Assembly: GCA_038049695.1 (NCBI GenBank)
Contig: CP142458.1
Coordinates: 64,141,501-64,205,500 of the forward strand
Length of the DNA: 64,000 nucleotides
Direction: 5' to 3'
Source of the DNA: Cinnamomum chago
Lineage: Eukaryota > Streptophyta > Magnoliopsida > Laurales > Lauraceae
The notes under the pieces are model-generated. The model did no database searches, was not told the DNA's origin, and saw nothing but the letters and a program-made list of their open reading frames with translations. Of the stretch, positions 22,601-33,089 are shown one piece after another. Each line of letters opens with the position of its first letter. The first letter of the stretch is position 1. The position numbers and the translations under genes were made by a program.

Positions 22601-23797
22601 TACCCAGGTGATCAGATTTATGATATTCCTACCTAAAACCTAGCATTGGAAAGAAAAAGGGGATAACCCAAGAATACAGATCTACTCCTAATGATCTGAG
22701 GAGAGGATTACCTGAGATAAGAAAGTTGAGCCAAGAATGTTTGTATCCTCTGATCTTGATTCTGATGGCTGGATCCTAAAGCTGGAATGGCTTGGGAAGT
22801 TGAAAGAGGAAGAAGACGAAGAAGTTACGGGAGGAGTTGCAGAGAGATAAGTAGGGAGGGATAAATCGTGTGATGAGTTAAAATAGGGATTAGGTTAAAA
22901 GGGAATATCCTCTGGGCTTAAGTCATTGGTCAAAACTACGGGTCCGGTCATCTAACCATTAACCCAACTTACCGATCCAAGAATCCTATCTAACGTGTGA
23001 CCCACTTAAATAACTAAAATACATTAAATTAATATAATACTAATATTTTAATAATAAATATAAATAATGGTGGGGCCGGATCTTACAGCTCCATTTAAAA
23101 ACACGGCGCGCTTTCACAACGGCCTAAGGCTGGTGCCTATTGAATACCAATTAGACTCCCCCCATTGCCTCGTCTTAGAAGAATAGACATGGACATACAA
23201 ATATGTTAAAGGATCTTCATTTTCATCCTTAGTCACATCATTGAGAGTGACAAATAGAAAGACTTTATATTGAGAGACGAACACATCAGAGGATTCGTCG
23301 GGAGCCAATGCAAGGTTCACATCATAATTACAATTGCTACGAAATCCATGTTTGGGCAGCGGAGGCAGAACCACCCATTGCTTCGTGATAAGGTTGCACA
23401 CATAGCATTTATCTCCATCATCCGAATCCGCGTTAGCATACAGAAGAAGTCCATCGCGACAATCGATAATTCTGGTATCTGGGTCGCAGGGTAAGAAGCT
23501 GAGGCAATCTTCCATATTGGTCTCATCATCCAAATCCACCCCATTGCCTTGGAGATTGAAATACTCAACAGATTCCATTTCTTCCTGGATGAGATCAATT
23601 TGGCCAATGAAAAGGCCAGATAATGGTCTGGGCACTGTTGGGGATTGAATCAGGGTGGAAACCAAGTAGTGAAATGTCCAGGAAACACTTTTGCGGGTGA
23701 CTAGGGATTTTGGGGGCAATCTAGAAAGGATATCCATTAACAGATCATTGCTTAAGTAACAAATATAACCCTCTGATGATGATTTAGAACGACCCAT
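19602..23797 (-). pseudogene. F-box protein gene, split by a solo LTR
   Basis: The ATG at 23,797 (MGRSKSSSEGY) is chosen because it follows a good 3' splice site and precedes the F-box by about 10 residues. The F-box covers about residues 13-45 (LSNDLLMDILSRLPPKSL); F-box proteins recruit substrates to SCF ubiquitin ligases through SKP1. A plant F-box-associated region follows, with IIDCRDGLLLYAN and later GALFLAPDP, EVWMSEE and FHPNKDAIFL, ending HRRI before the TAA at 19,602. Removing the 2,985-bp insertion and one GCTCC duplication leaves one continuous 402-codon frame, interrupted only by a TGA at 23,114-23,116. The LTR therefore landed inside an exon. The largest possible product now is 227 residues, with the F-box but no C-terminal substrate region. 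Duplicates of the C-terminal half lie at 27, 32, 47 and 58-59 kb. Confidence 0.85.
20103..23087 (-). mobile_element. Solo LTR (2,985 bp) inserted in the F-box exon
   Basis: The element begins TGTCACATCCCCC and ends GGATCTTACA (TG...CA), and is flanked on both sides by GCTCC (20,098-20,102 and 23,088-23,092), a 5-bp target duplication. I find no second LTR, primer site or polyprotein inside, so it is best read as a solo LTR left by recombination between LTRs. Long LTRs with such ends occur in Ty3/gypsy chromovirus families such as Tekay/Del; that assignment is tentative. A short stem, CCCCCAA...TTGGGGG, lies near 20,110-20,132. The minus orientation is a guess from the TGTAAGATCC start. Confidence 0.85.
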
Positions 23798-23802
23798 TCT
23801 TC

Positions 23803-23912
23803 CTGACATAAGATTGAAGAAAGAAACAGTTTTACTGGTAGGTAGCAAAGGGAGATTTTGAAACAATGGTAGATAACAAGTAAAGAATGATAGAGAAGGA
23901 GAAAGAGAGTAC
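23803..23912 (-). other. Putative 5'-leader intron of the F-box gene
   Basis: On the minus strand a donor AAAAG|GTACTC (GT at 23,911-23,912) and an acceptor TTATGTCAG|GAAG (AG at 23,803-23,804) bracket a 110-bp pyrimidine-rich intron ending five bases before the chosen ATG. Introns just upstream of the start are common in plant genes. It is predicted only from splice-site appearance. Confidence 0.45.
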
Positions 23913-24181
23913 CTTTTCTTCTCTTGGGAAAGAGAGCAAGAGAGAAGAAATATGCAACCGCTAAAGCTGCAAAAAAGCAGCAGCCAGATGTCTTCGGTTC
24001 ACGTAAAAATAAAAAGAATGTATAGATCAAGCAAGAAACGGAATATGATGATGAGATCAAGAAAGAAGAAAGGTGCTCTCCGATTGCCTATGTCGATGAG
24101 ATGAAAGAGTTGAAATGATACAGGTTTAGAAACCGGAAGAGAGCAGAGAGGATGGAGGAAGAGATGGCAGTTTTTGTAGAG

Positions 24182-24190
24182 CTTTTATAA
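24182..24190 (-). promoter_or_regulatory. Probable TATA box of the F-box gene
   Basis: TTATAAAAG on the minus strand lies about 385 bp upstream of the chosen ATG. A CT-rich leader ('tcttcctccatcctctctg') follows, as in many plant 5' leaders. There is no other strong TATA in the region. Confidence 0.45.
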
Positions 24191-24329
24191 CTCTGTTGTT
24201 ATTATGAATACCAGCAGAAATGGGATGTTTTAAACCCGGGGGGCCTAATAATAAACTAATATATTTATAAATTTTAAAGGGAAATTCACAGAAAAAAAAA
24301 ACCATAAGTGGTCTCTGCATAGATGAGGA

Positions 24330-26990
24330 CCCGGTACTTCAATGCAAATGGAGAAGGTCCTTCTCCAAGTTGCTTTTCTAACTTTTTTTTAATCGTTTTG
24401 CGACGTAGTTGATATCGACCATTATGTCAAATTGTTTTTTATCTCGCCCCGAATCTGCTTTTCTTTATCGTGCCTTTTTCATTCTTTGCAATTGTGCTAT
24501 GGCTATTTCACTTTTTAGGAAGGCCCATATTACTCCATCACGGTGGTGATTGATTCCATTAAGAGGTTGGTATATACATTAAACACCTTTTTATATTGCA
24601 TTGTCTACCCTAAAACATCATCAGCTCGATTCCTTTTCATTGTTTAGTCGTTAGAAACGCTAGACATGTGCAAGTTACTTGTTTCTGCCCTAGAAAGTTG
24701 TACCAATGTCCAATGTGAAGGCATCTTTGTATTTAGCTTTGCATATAAATGGTGGATATACTCCTAGAGGCCACCATCGCATGTAGTTGTCATGTTTTTC
24801 GGTTTAAGGGTTTAAAAAGGGCATTGCTTCTCTATTGCATTCTGTAGAAATGGCATTCAGTTTAGGGTTTTGAATATCACATTACAATTACTATAATATG
24901 ACTATAAACTTTATTTTTTTTTATCAAACATATCCTATCATGGGTATTTAACAATGGTCAATGACTTAGAAACATACATTAGCACTCTAATCCTTCACTA
25001 TGGGCATTATCTTTCTAAATGTATCTACCTTTCGTTGCTATCTAAAATATTTTCTTTTTATTTACTAATAGCATGTAAGATAGCAATGTGTCAATCATAT
25101 TCCACTATGATGGTGACTTTGAATTTGACATAATCCGTCGGGTGTATAATAGAGGAAAGCAAAAGATGAGATGTTTGCCGATGGACATTAACATATGGGT
25201 CACTAGTTACCGAAACAATTGAAGCATCTAATTGGGACTCATCCATCCAAAATCGAAGCATACAAAACCTTCATCATAATGGGTGGGCATTTTCATTGGC
25301 TAGCATTGATGACGATAATGATGTCAGGAGAATGTTCAAAGCATCGGGAAATGATGTTAATGAGATATATCAAAACAACGGGCAATGTATCGAACGAGAA
25401 CATCATAGGTACACGCATTGATTGTATTAAAAAATTGTACATTATCAAATACTATGTTCATCTTCCTACTTACTTATTATTTTATTGATGCATTGTAGGT
25501 TTCAAAGGACTATTAAAGATCGTTCTTATCCTGAAAAATCAAGGAGTTTATCGAGAACTTGCAAGGGAAAAGAAGTCATAGAGCCAACTCTGATTCGCTG
25601 AAAATTGAATAAAAACGAGCTTGTAATAGATTTTATTCAGTTTCAACGAATTACTAGAAGACACAAAAGTGATTTTCACTTGTGTTTGACTGTGCATTTG
25701 AAACCCTTGCTCTTATTTTACATGGGTACTACTTGCCTCGCCTTCTGTGTCAAGGTTGCTTACCAATGTTTATACAATCCCCTCATCATGCTTAAGAGAT
25801 CGAACACAAAAGAAAGTGTAAAATAAAAAGTTTAATGAGAAAAGGAAGGCAAAGGAGAGCTGCTGTTTTTGGGGACCATGCTTGGCCTGGCTGAAAAAAG
25901 GTATTCGAACACTATCGCCCATCTTTGAATGTAGTCTGCTTCATCAATCTACGTAATCTATCACCACTTGGTGGAAGAATGATGCCGAGTGATGTTTACA
26001 TTAGAACTATAGAGACATCACTTTCATTCCTTCCTTGTGTGAAGAAAACAAAGAAAGATTTCAGAAGACCGATGAGAATCTTAGGAATGTTGTTGGCCGA
26101 CCATTACCTTGCAAAAGGAAGTCAAATGGATCTTTAATTTAGACATAACACAACAGAGTCTCTCAGCTTTTTGGTGAATGAATTTCGTGGGTTAGAAAAT
26201 TGCTTTCAATCCCCCTTTTATAGTCATTTTGAGTGTTGTAACTGTTGGAGATCATGGGGGAGTGGGGAGTAGTTTTAGGAAGTAGAGTAAATGGAGTGTA
26301 ACTGCCATTTCTACACGTCCCGCGACCATCGAACTTGGTCAAAATAGGAGATTGTGAACGTTAACCACTCATCGACTATTAAAGTAACTTCACAGCACCT
26401 AGTGGCTATTGAAGTGCATGAATTGCGCCCAGCGACTATTCAGGTTTGCCTAGAGGCTAGTTAGACGTGGCATCTGCTAGTTGCTTGGGAGATGAGGTAG
26501 CAGCTGGAGTGCTGATTGGCCGTTGAGACTGCACACATGGTGGTTGTTGTAGAGTTCATAGTGGCCGATAATTTCCTATGTTGAAGCAGCCGTTGAGGGT
26601 GTGCAATCATTGGCTATTGTCATGTGTCCAATGGTCACCAATGATAAGTTTTCCATTATCTTGGCAATCAGCAGTCAAACTTCAATGCATTATAGCAGAT
26701 CTCTTCCAGCGGTCAATGAAAATGAGCATCTTGCCCTAAAACATATTAGAAAAATGAATAAATGAAAATTTACATGCCAACAAGTGCCCCTTCGAGGTAC
26801 AATGATTGGGGTATGTATTGAAGTCATTGTGCCTCACGACTTTCGATTTTTGTTCAAAAATCTAGATTTCTGTAAAATGGTGTATTTTGGGGGTAGAAAA
26901 CCGAATTTAAAAGTTATTCTTGCCCTACATTTTCGCAGATATCATTTGTGTCCATCTTTACGGGGATTATGGGGAACACCCAAGGAAGAA
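24330..26990. other. No gene recognised
   Basis: Mixed AT-rich DNA. Around 25,100-25,210 a 40-codon frame (HYDGDFEFDII) vaguely recalls the N-terminus of MULE-type transposases, but it is too short and too diverged to call. Between 26,330 and 26,560 a short motif 'cgactatt/ggctatt' recurs at irregular intervals. Other frames (25,219; 25,605; 25,925) are not recognised. Confidence 0.45.
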
Positions 26991-26993
26991 TCC

Positions 26994-27374
26994 CATAGGG
27001 GCAGGAGACTCTCAAGGGTATCTCAATTATGCCTACCACAATGGTTCCGCAATGGAAGTGTGGATGACTGCCATCATAAACAATGGTGAATGGGTCTTGA
27101 AGCGTAGGCTCAAGCTTGATGACATTGAATTCCATGAGCCCTCTGAAGATTTGATCTCATTACAGAGGAGCCATTAGATATCCTATCTTTTCACCAGAAT
27201 AAAGATGGTATTTTTCCTAGGGACCAAGGTGATTTCTTTTGCTACAATCTTACGAGTGTAGAATTGGAGACAATAATGTGCTACAATTCTAGCACTACTG
27301 TTTATATGTTGTTTTGGGTCTTCCTATTGTCAAAACTCCATTGCTCTTTGGCTGATGCACATCAGAGGATTTAA
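26994..27374 (+). pseudogene. F-box-associated C-terminal fragment
   Basis: The fragment reads GDSQGYLNYAYHNGSAMEV and LKLDDIEFHEPSED, then, after a one-base deletion near 27,153, continues in another frame through the 'FHQNKDGIF', 'GDFFCYN' and 'SLADAHQRI' equivalents to the same natural stop as the parent gene (27,372-27,374). It corresponds to about the last 130 residues of the gene at 19.6-23.8 kb. The N-terminal F-box is absent. The frameshift makes it a pseudogene, and upstream sequence shows no promoter or start. Confidence 0.8.
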
Positions 27375-29880
27375 TGAGAAAAATGGTGTAGGTAGTTGCT
27401 ACTGGTTCCATTTGTTTCCTCCTCGATAGGTTTTGAACGTTTTGTGTTTGAAGGCGTATGTTTTGTTTAGCTTACTTTATTGTATATGCATGGCTCTTGT
27501 GAATTCCACTGGATTCTAAAACTCTTTTTTTTTCCTACCCAATCAATGGGGCATCTATATATCTGGTTGAATTCGAAAGACATGTCCTCCCAATGCCAAA
27601 TTTCTCTTGGAAGAGTTGCAAGTTTCCATGGTTTGCCCCGTCTTGTATCATGTAGGTTATTTTTATCTTGTTTTGTAAATCATTGAAACTTTTGCGACCA
27701 ATAAGAAGTTGTATTAGATATACTTAATGGTTTCTTCTATCACTATTTCCCTATGTTTGTCTTGATGATTATATTAATTTGGAGTTCTGGTAACATGTTT
27801 GTGCAGCATTATCTTTGTGCTTTATATTAATGCCTAAGTAAAAAAATGGTTAAGTAAAAAAATGGTTTTATTGCAAATGGATGTGGTAGCATAACATTTT
27901 CTTTCATGACTAATGGTAGTATGAACTGACCGGATCAAAAAAGCAGTAACTATGTAAAACATATTAATGGGAAAAATAACTAAATGTTGTGTGCCTTCCA
28001 TTTCTATTCTTGTTCTCATTCATTTCTTTGAAATATGAAATGTTTTGAGCTCTCTGTTATCTTTGAAGGGTTTAAGAGGTGTTTTCGTGTAAATATCCCT
28101 ATATATATTCAGAATTAACTAACACATAGAAAACTATGTGGAAATCCATATATATTTCAAATGAATTGTTGTTTCAAATATTTTGTTTCCATTAAAGTAT
28201 ATTTTAACATTAAGAATTTTCTAATATAAGGCTCCTATACAAGTTGGATATGATTTCTTCAACTAGGAGAAAATGTGACACAACCACCCCTTTCGAACTT
28301 GGATGACTAAATCCAAGTCTTGAGTTGACCTGATGGTTCTACTCGGTCTCATCTAAAACTCATCCAAGCGAAGTTAAACTCTTCCTAATTTCTCAACATG
28401 TGAATTGGCTGAGTTGACTCAAGGGTCCTAGTAGACCCATCGATGGAAAAATTGGCTTTTAGGCTGAAGTCGAGTTCCTTGCCTTGTTTGCTCGAATAAG
28501 GAAAGCTAGCAGTCTACTTTATTTTCTACAAAAAAAGATGCAACTTACAATGTTTGATGGACTGAGGAGAGCTGCCTTAGTCCTTTTAAGGTAGGCCCCT
28601 TATTGGATGAATTGTTCCTTACAAGGCAAGCATCATTTTCCTATGTGTTTCAAGAATCTCTCATTCTCTAGCTAATGATGCTATCTCATGTATTGGGTGG
28701 TTGCTTCATTTGGGACTGCACATTTTGCTTAATATATTTGTTCTCGTAGCTTGTATTATTCCAAGAGTGAATGCCTACGTCAGGAAACAACCATATGTTT
28801 ATCCCTTTATTTTTTATTTTTTATTAAAAAAAAAAGCTACTGTTATTTTTCAAAAGGAATAAAAGGAATGGATTTGAGAAACATGTTAACTCTAATTAAT
28901 GTTAAGTTTGGATTAGCTCCTGCTTCGTTGCATCTATACTTCTAGGAGTGCAAGTGAGTGTGAGGTTTCCCCATTTCTTGGTACATTGCACAGTCTACTT
29001 TGGAAATGCATACACCTAAAAAAAATCAACAGCCCCAAAATTAAAAGTTGTGACTTTAGGATGAGTTTGAGAAGTGTGGTTTGTAGTGCCCGGGTGGTGT
29101 TGGTTATCAAGGATACTTGTACACCTGATGTTTCCCTTTTGTTAGTTTGTGTAAGAGGAATCATGCCCACCAATAGTCAACATCCATTGTTTCGTTGGAG
29201 CACACATTAATAAAAAAGATTGCTTCCATCCTATTTTGAAATTATTATTAAATATGGATATCTAGAGAAAATTTAATCTACCATATCGTTTCCAATCATT
29301 ATTGGATGGCCAAAGTGTTGGATCTTGCTAAAAAGATCCAAACTAGGCCTTACTGAGTGGTTTACTGCTTTATTAGGGCAAATTCCTTGTAAACACTCTC
29401 CTAGGGTTATTCTTTGTAAGCAAATGACCATGTTTAGGGTCAAGGGTATTTTTTGGTTATGGCACTAGGGGTTTCTTGGGGGACAAGAAAGTAGAGATTC
29501 TATATATTGATGTGATCTCCAACCTTAGACTCTGTGAAAGAGAGGCGTGAGTTGTCTCTCCCATCGTGTTAGAGTTTTCCAAAAGGCAGAGGTTGTGAGA
29601 GCATGTTTACTGCTATCGTTTTCCCTTTTCGGATCCCCAGGCGGATATGGTTACATTTGCTTCATCTAAGTCATCTGAACCTATTATAGAATGCAGGCCG
29701 GTAAAGATACTATAGAATGCACGGCTGGAGATAATCCTGTTTACTTTATCCAAGTTATTTTAACTTAATATAAAATGCATACTGGTAGGGATACTATAGA
29801 ATGCTGAGGAGGATCCATGGTTTACTGAGGATGTTTCTAGTAAGGAAATAAAATAGCAAGATTTTACTCCCACGGAACAA
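27375..29880 (+). repeat. Long dispersed repeat joined to the F-box 3' flank (copy A)
   Basis: The first about 700 bp match the 3' flanks of the F-box fragments at 47,923 and 59,242. From about 27,490 to 29,880 the sequence is colinear with 61,290-64,000, and a large part with the inverted relic at 1.6-6.8 kb. It contains no recognisable protein. Near its right end (29,680-29,815) a motif 'tatagaatgca' repeats three or four times, also seen at 63,830-63,960. It may be a degenerate transposon or a segmental duplication; I see no terminal repeats. Confidence 0.65.
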
Positions 29881-31965
29881 TCGTAAGCACCGGTCAAATG
29901 GGTTATCCACAAGCTGAATCAAAACATTATGATGCAAAAGAAAGTATCTCGATCAAGTACAGCAACAATGTAGAGAACAATTGGGTTTTATAAAAGAAAA
30001 TGCGTTTAATCTTTTCGAAAATGTTCATTCAATTGCACCGAAGAGAGCAATGCGACAAATGATCTGTGAAGGTAGAGCTAATATTTAATTTAGGTCTTTT
30101 TTTTATTTAAACAAGTTGAATCCATTTGGGGTTATCATATAGGCCAAATTTGCTAATCGGGACTATGTCAGTTGCTAATTGAGGTTGTGTCAATTTCAAA
30201 TCTTAATAGATTGATTGTTGAATCCATTCTTAACATTATGTTACCACAAAAAGGACATTGTCGTCCACACTGGAAAGATGTAGAGAATGATGAGGGAAAC
30301 CAATTTGATCCTCGTGAACTTGAGATCCAAGATTTAGTGAGGTTGCTGGAGATGGTGAAAAGTACTCTAATTGGTTCCCTTAGTTTTATAAAATAAAATA
30401 AAATGAAATGGAGGGGGAAAATGCCACTTTTACCACTCAAAAGTGGTGGCCATGCCGCTTTAACACAATACAAAATAGGTATAACGTTGCTACTGTTGAT
30501 ATTTTTGTACAGTAATATAACTAAGTGTGGAAGCTCTAATCTAGAGTTCTAGACCACTTGTAAATGTCGATATGACTAATGTCTAAATATGATTTTCTCC
30601 TTTTTTTTGTTCATAAAAGCAAACTATGGAAGCATAAGAAATAAATCTAGTCTATAGGATACCTAAACCCAAATTACTAATACGAGAAAACACCCAACTT
30701 TGGAACAATAAAAGGGATGTAACCATACTCAACTTTAAACAAAATCAAGACCCAAGTCCAAATAAAGGCCCGGGACCTGAACCAAAGCCAAGACCCAAAT
30801 ACTAATACACTAACGATATAGAGTATATAGCTGTCCAGTGAGCCTAATTAATTATTTTAAAATGGTAGAAGCTGTAATCTATTAAAATTAAAAACACTAC
30901 AACACATCAAAGAAAATGAGATAAGGAACTTAAATTTCATTGAAAAAAATATATTATTTTATCAAAAAGCAACTATATATTGCAGTATGTCGGAATACCT
31001 CCAATATCACACAGTGCGACACAAATTTCCTCCATTTTTCTTCTCCTCCTTCTAAAAAACCCACACCTTTCATTTATGCAGTTTAAATTCTAAATATAAA
31101 ATTGATGATGGATTCGTGAGGATTTATCTCCGACGATCTATATTTAGAGTATGGATATAAGGAGATCGATCTTAGAATAAGCATAGTTGGGCCTTGAATC
31201 CTCTCTATTAATGCACCACAGGTCTTCATCTAATCAATGCATTCAAATATGTAGGCCATAAATAAGAATTCCAACCAGTTGAAAAGTGGGTATGAGAGAT
31301 TGGATGGTAAACAATTTGCAAACATTTATGAGATTTATTAGATCAGGGAGTGGGCTATTTTATTATAAGAGAGTACAACCCTCATCAACGAGACCATCCC
31401 TAGAGTATCTTTTGGTCTTTGGGATAAGAAGATGGTGGGCCAATGTCCAAGGAACACTAGCAGCAGAGACAAAAAAAGTCAAGAATCATGAAATAGAGGG
31501 ATAATGGATAAATAACAAGGAATGGAAACCCTAGAAACAAAAATGAGCCAATGATGAAGAAATCTAGAGAAGGAAAAGGGAGCACAGAAAAACCCAACAT
31601 TAGCGTCACATTTTTCTTTAATAGAAAGAAAATAGCAACCAAAACCTAGTGTTGGTTACTTTATCCATTATAGCATAGGACATTCTAATTTCTGTGTTTA
31701 ATTAATATTTCAAGGCTTGGTTAGGCATAGGTCTAGGTCTAGGCCCTCTTCCCTTTTGCCCTGGCACATTGACTTTTGGCCGTTGTCGAGTTATGAGACT
31801 AGCCGTTGTAAAGTTATGAAAGCATAATAGCTCGCATTAATGATACGTTGTTGTTACCTCCAACAGCTATAAACGGCTATAAGCATTAGCGATATTTTAT
31901 CATTATCGTCAACGACTATTCACGATGTTAATGTGCATTTAGTCTTGTTACCGTTTAAACTCTTC

Positions 31966-31973
31966 TATATAAG
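31966..31973 (+). promoter_or_regulatory. LTR-like core promoter, unit 0
   Basis: TATATAAG is followed by 'agggtctgtgggcaagg' and a CT-rich leader. The same arrangement occurs at 47,155 and 58,200. The upstream motif 'aacggctataaacggc' recalls LTR promoters. A transcript from it would run into the antisense F-box fragment. Confidence 0.5.
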
Positions 31974-32092
31974 AGGGTCTGTGGGCAAGGGCTATCTATA
32001 ACACATATTACACGACTCTCCACTCTTTTGCTCTCTTTTTTCTTTCTATGCCTCTATTTTGTTGTTGTAAGAAAGTTTGAAATTGTGGTCTA

Positions 32093-32295
32093 CTAAGGTT
32101 CGGGTTCTTCATCCATTCGAGTCCTACGAAGAATGGCATCTTTATTTGGGTGAAAGGTCAGTATATTCAGTGGCTCATCTTTAACGAGATTCAAATCTTC
32201 AGAGTGTTTAGGGAGTTCAATGTCATCAAGGTTGATCCTATGCTTCAAGACCCATTCACTGCCATTGAAGCCGGTAGTCATCCACACTTCCATTG
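32093..32295 (-). pseudogene. F-box-associated fragment, truncated (unit 0)
   Basis: On the minus strand it reads MEVWMTTGF, INLDDIELPKHSEDLN and LNILTFHPNKDAI, equivalent to about 65 residues of the C-terminal part of the F-box gene. It is cut at 32,295 by the junction with unit 1 and at 32,093 by the leader of the LTR-like promoter, where it loses the true C-terminus. The frame is open, but it lacks both ends of the protein. Confidence 0.75.
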
Positions 32296-33089
32296 CGATG
32301 AAAGTATATCGATCAAGAACAGCAACAATGTAGAGAACAATCAGGTTTTATAAAAGAAAAAGCGTTTAATCTTTTCGAAAATGTTCATTCAATTGCACCA
32401 AAGAGAGCAGTGCGGCAAATGATCTGTGAAAGTAGAGATAATCTTCAATTTAACTCTTTTTTATTTAATCGAGTTGAATCCATTTGGGGTTATCAAATAG
32501 GCCAAATTTGCTAATCAGGACTATGTTAGTTGCTAATTGAGGTAGTGTCAATTTCAAATCTTAATCGATTGCTTGTTGATTCCATTCTTAACACTATGCT
32601 GCCACAAAAGGGACATTGTTGTCAACACCGGAAAGTCGTAGAGTATGATGAGGGAAACCAATTAGATCCTCGTGACCTTGAGATCTAGGACTTGTGACAA
32701 CAAATTAAGATTTTGACTCGATGATTGGTATGAGTCAAGCCCCAAGACCTATATTTTGAACACGGTTACAATGATTATCTAGATTATGAAAACATATCAT
32801 GTGATAGGATTGGGAGGTTGTGATGATGATTACAAGGATCAGATTTGTTGTGATGATGAAGACTGTGATGGAGAACTATATGTTCTTTCAATCGTTGATT
32901 ATGGCTTTGATCACAATTAGCTCTTAACAATAATGTTGTTGACCGTTCAATCAATGATAAATGGTTATAAGAAGAAATCGAACACCTGTAATCACATTTA
33001 TGAGATGTCTCAAGATTATGGTATTGATAACAGAAAATCAATCTTGATGTGGACCAAGGCCATGAAAAGAAAACATCAATTTTTTATGA
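32296..33089 (+). repeat. Start of the next unit: miniature LTR relic with a longer interior
   Basis: It repeats 29,936-30,310 ('aacaatgtagagaacaat', 'gagttgaatccatttgggg', 'ccacaaaagggacattg') and then continues into sequence also present at 4,080-4,165 ('gactcgatgattggtatgag'). The interior after 32,760 (gaacacggttac... to 33,080) occurs only here and holds no intact frame. Confidence 0.6.

Larger units (their letters stand above)
29936..32295 (+). repeat. Tandem unit 0 of the F-box-fragment repeat
   Basis: The unit begins with 'gcaaaagaaagtatct' at about 29,936. The same beginning recurs at 32,296, directly after the truncated F-box fragment, giving a head-to-tail junction at about 32,295/32,296. 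Within the unit are a relic of the miniature LTR element (30,060-30,310), the 'gtgaggttgctgg' block (30,336-30,880), the 31,020-31,640 block, an LTR-like promoter (31,780-32,090) and an antisense F-box fragment. Confidence 0.7.

Noticed and set aside
20103-23087. The solo LTR read as a normal intron of the F-box gene
   Set aside because: It has TG...CA ends and a 5-bp target duplication, and its removal restores a continuous coding frame with the duplication counted once. It is an insertion in an exon.
25100-25215. Possible MULE transposase N-terminus (HYDGDFEFDII)
   Set aside because: Only about 40 codons, poor match, no inverted repeats or further domains nearby.
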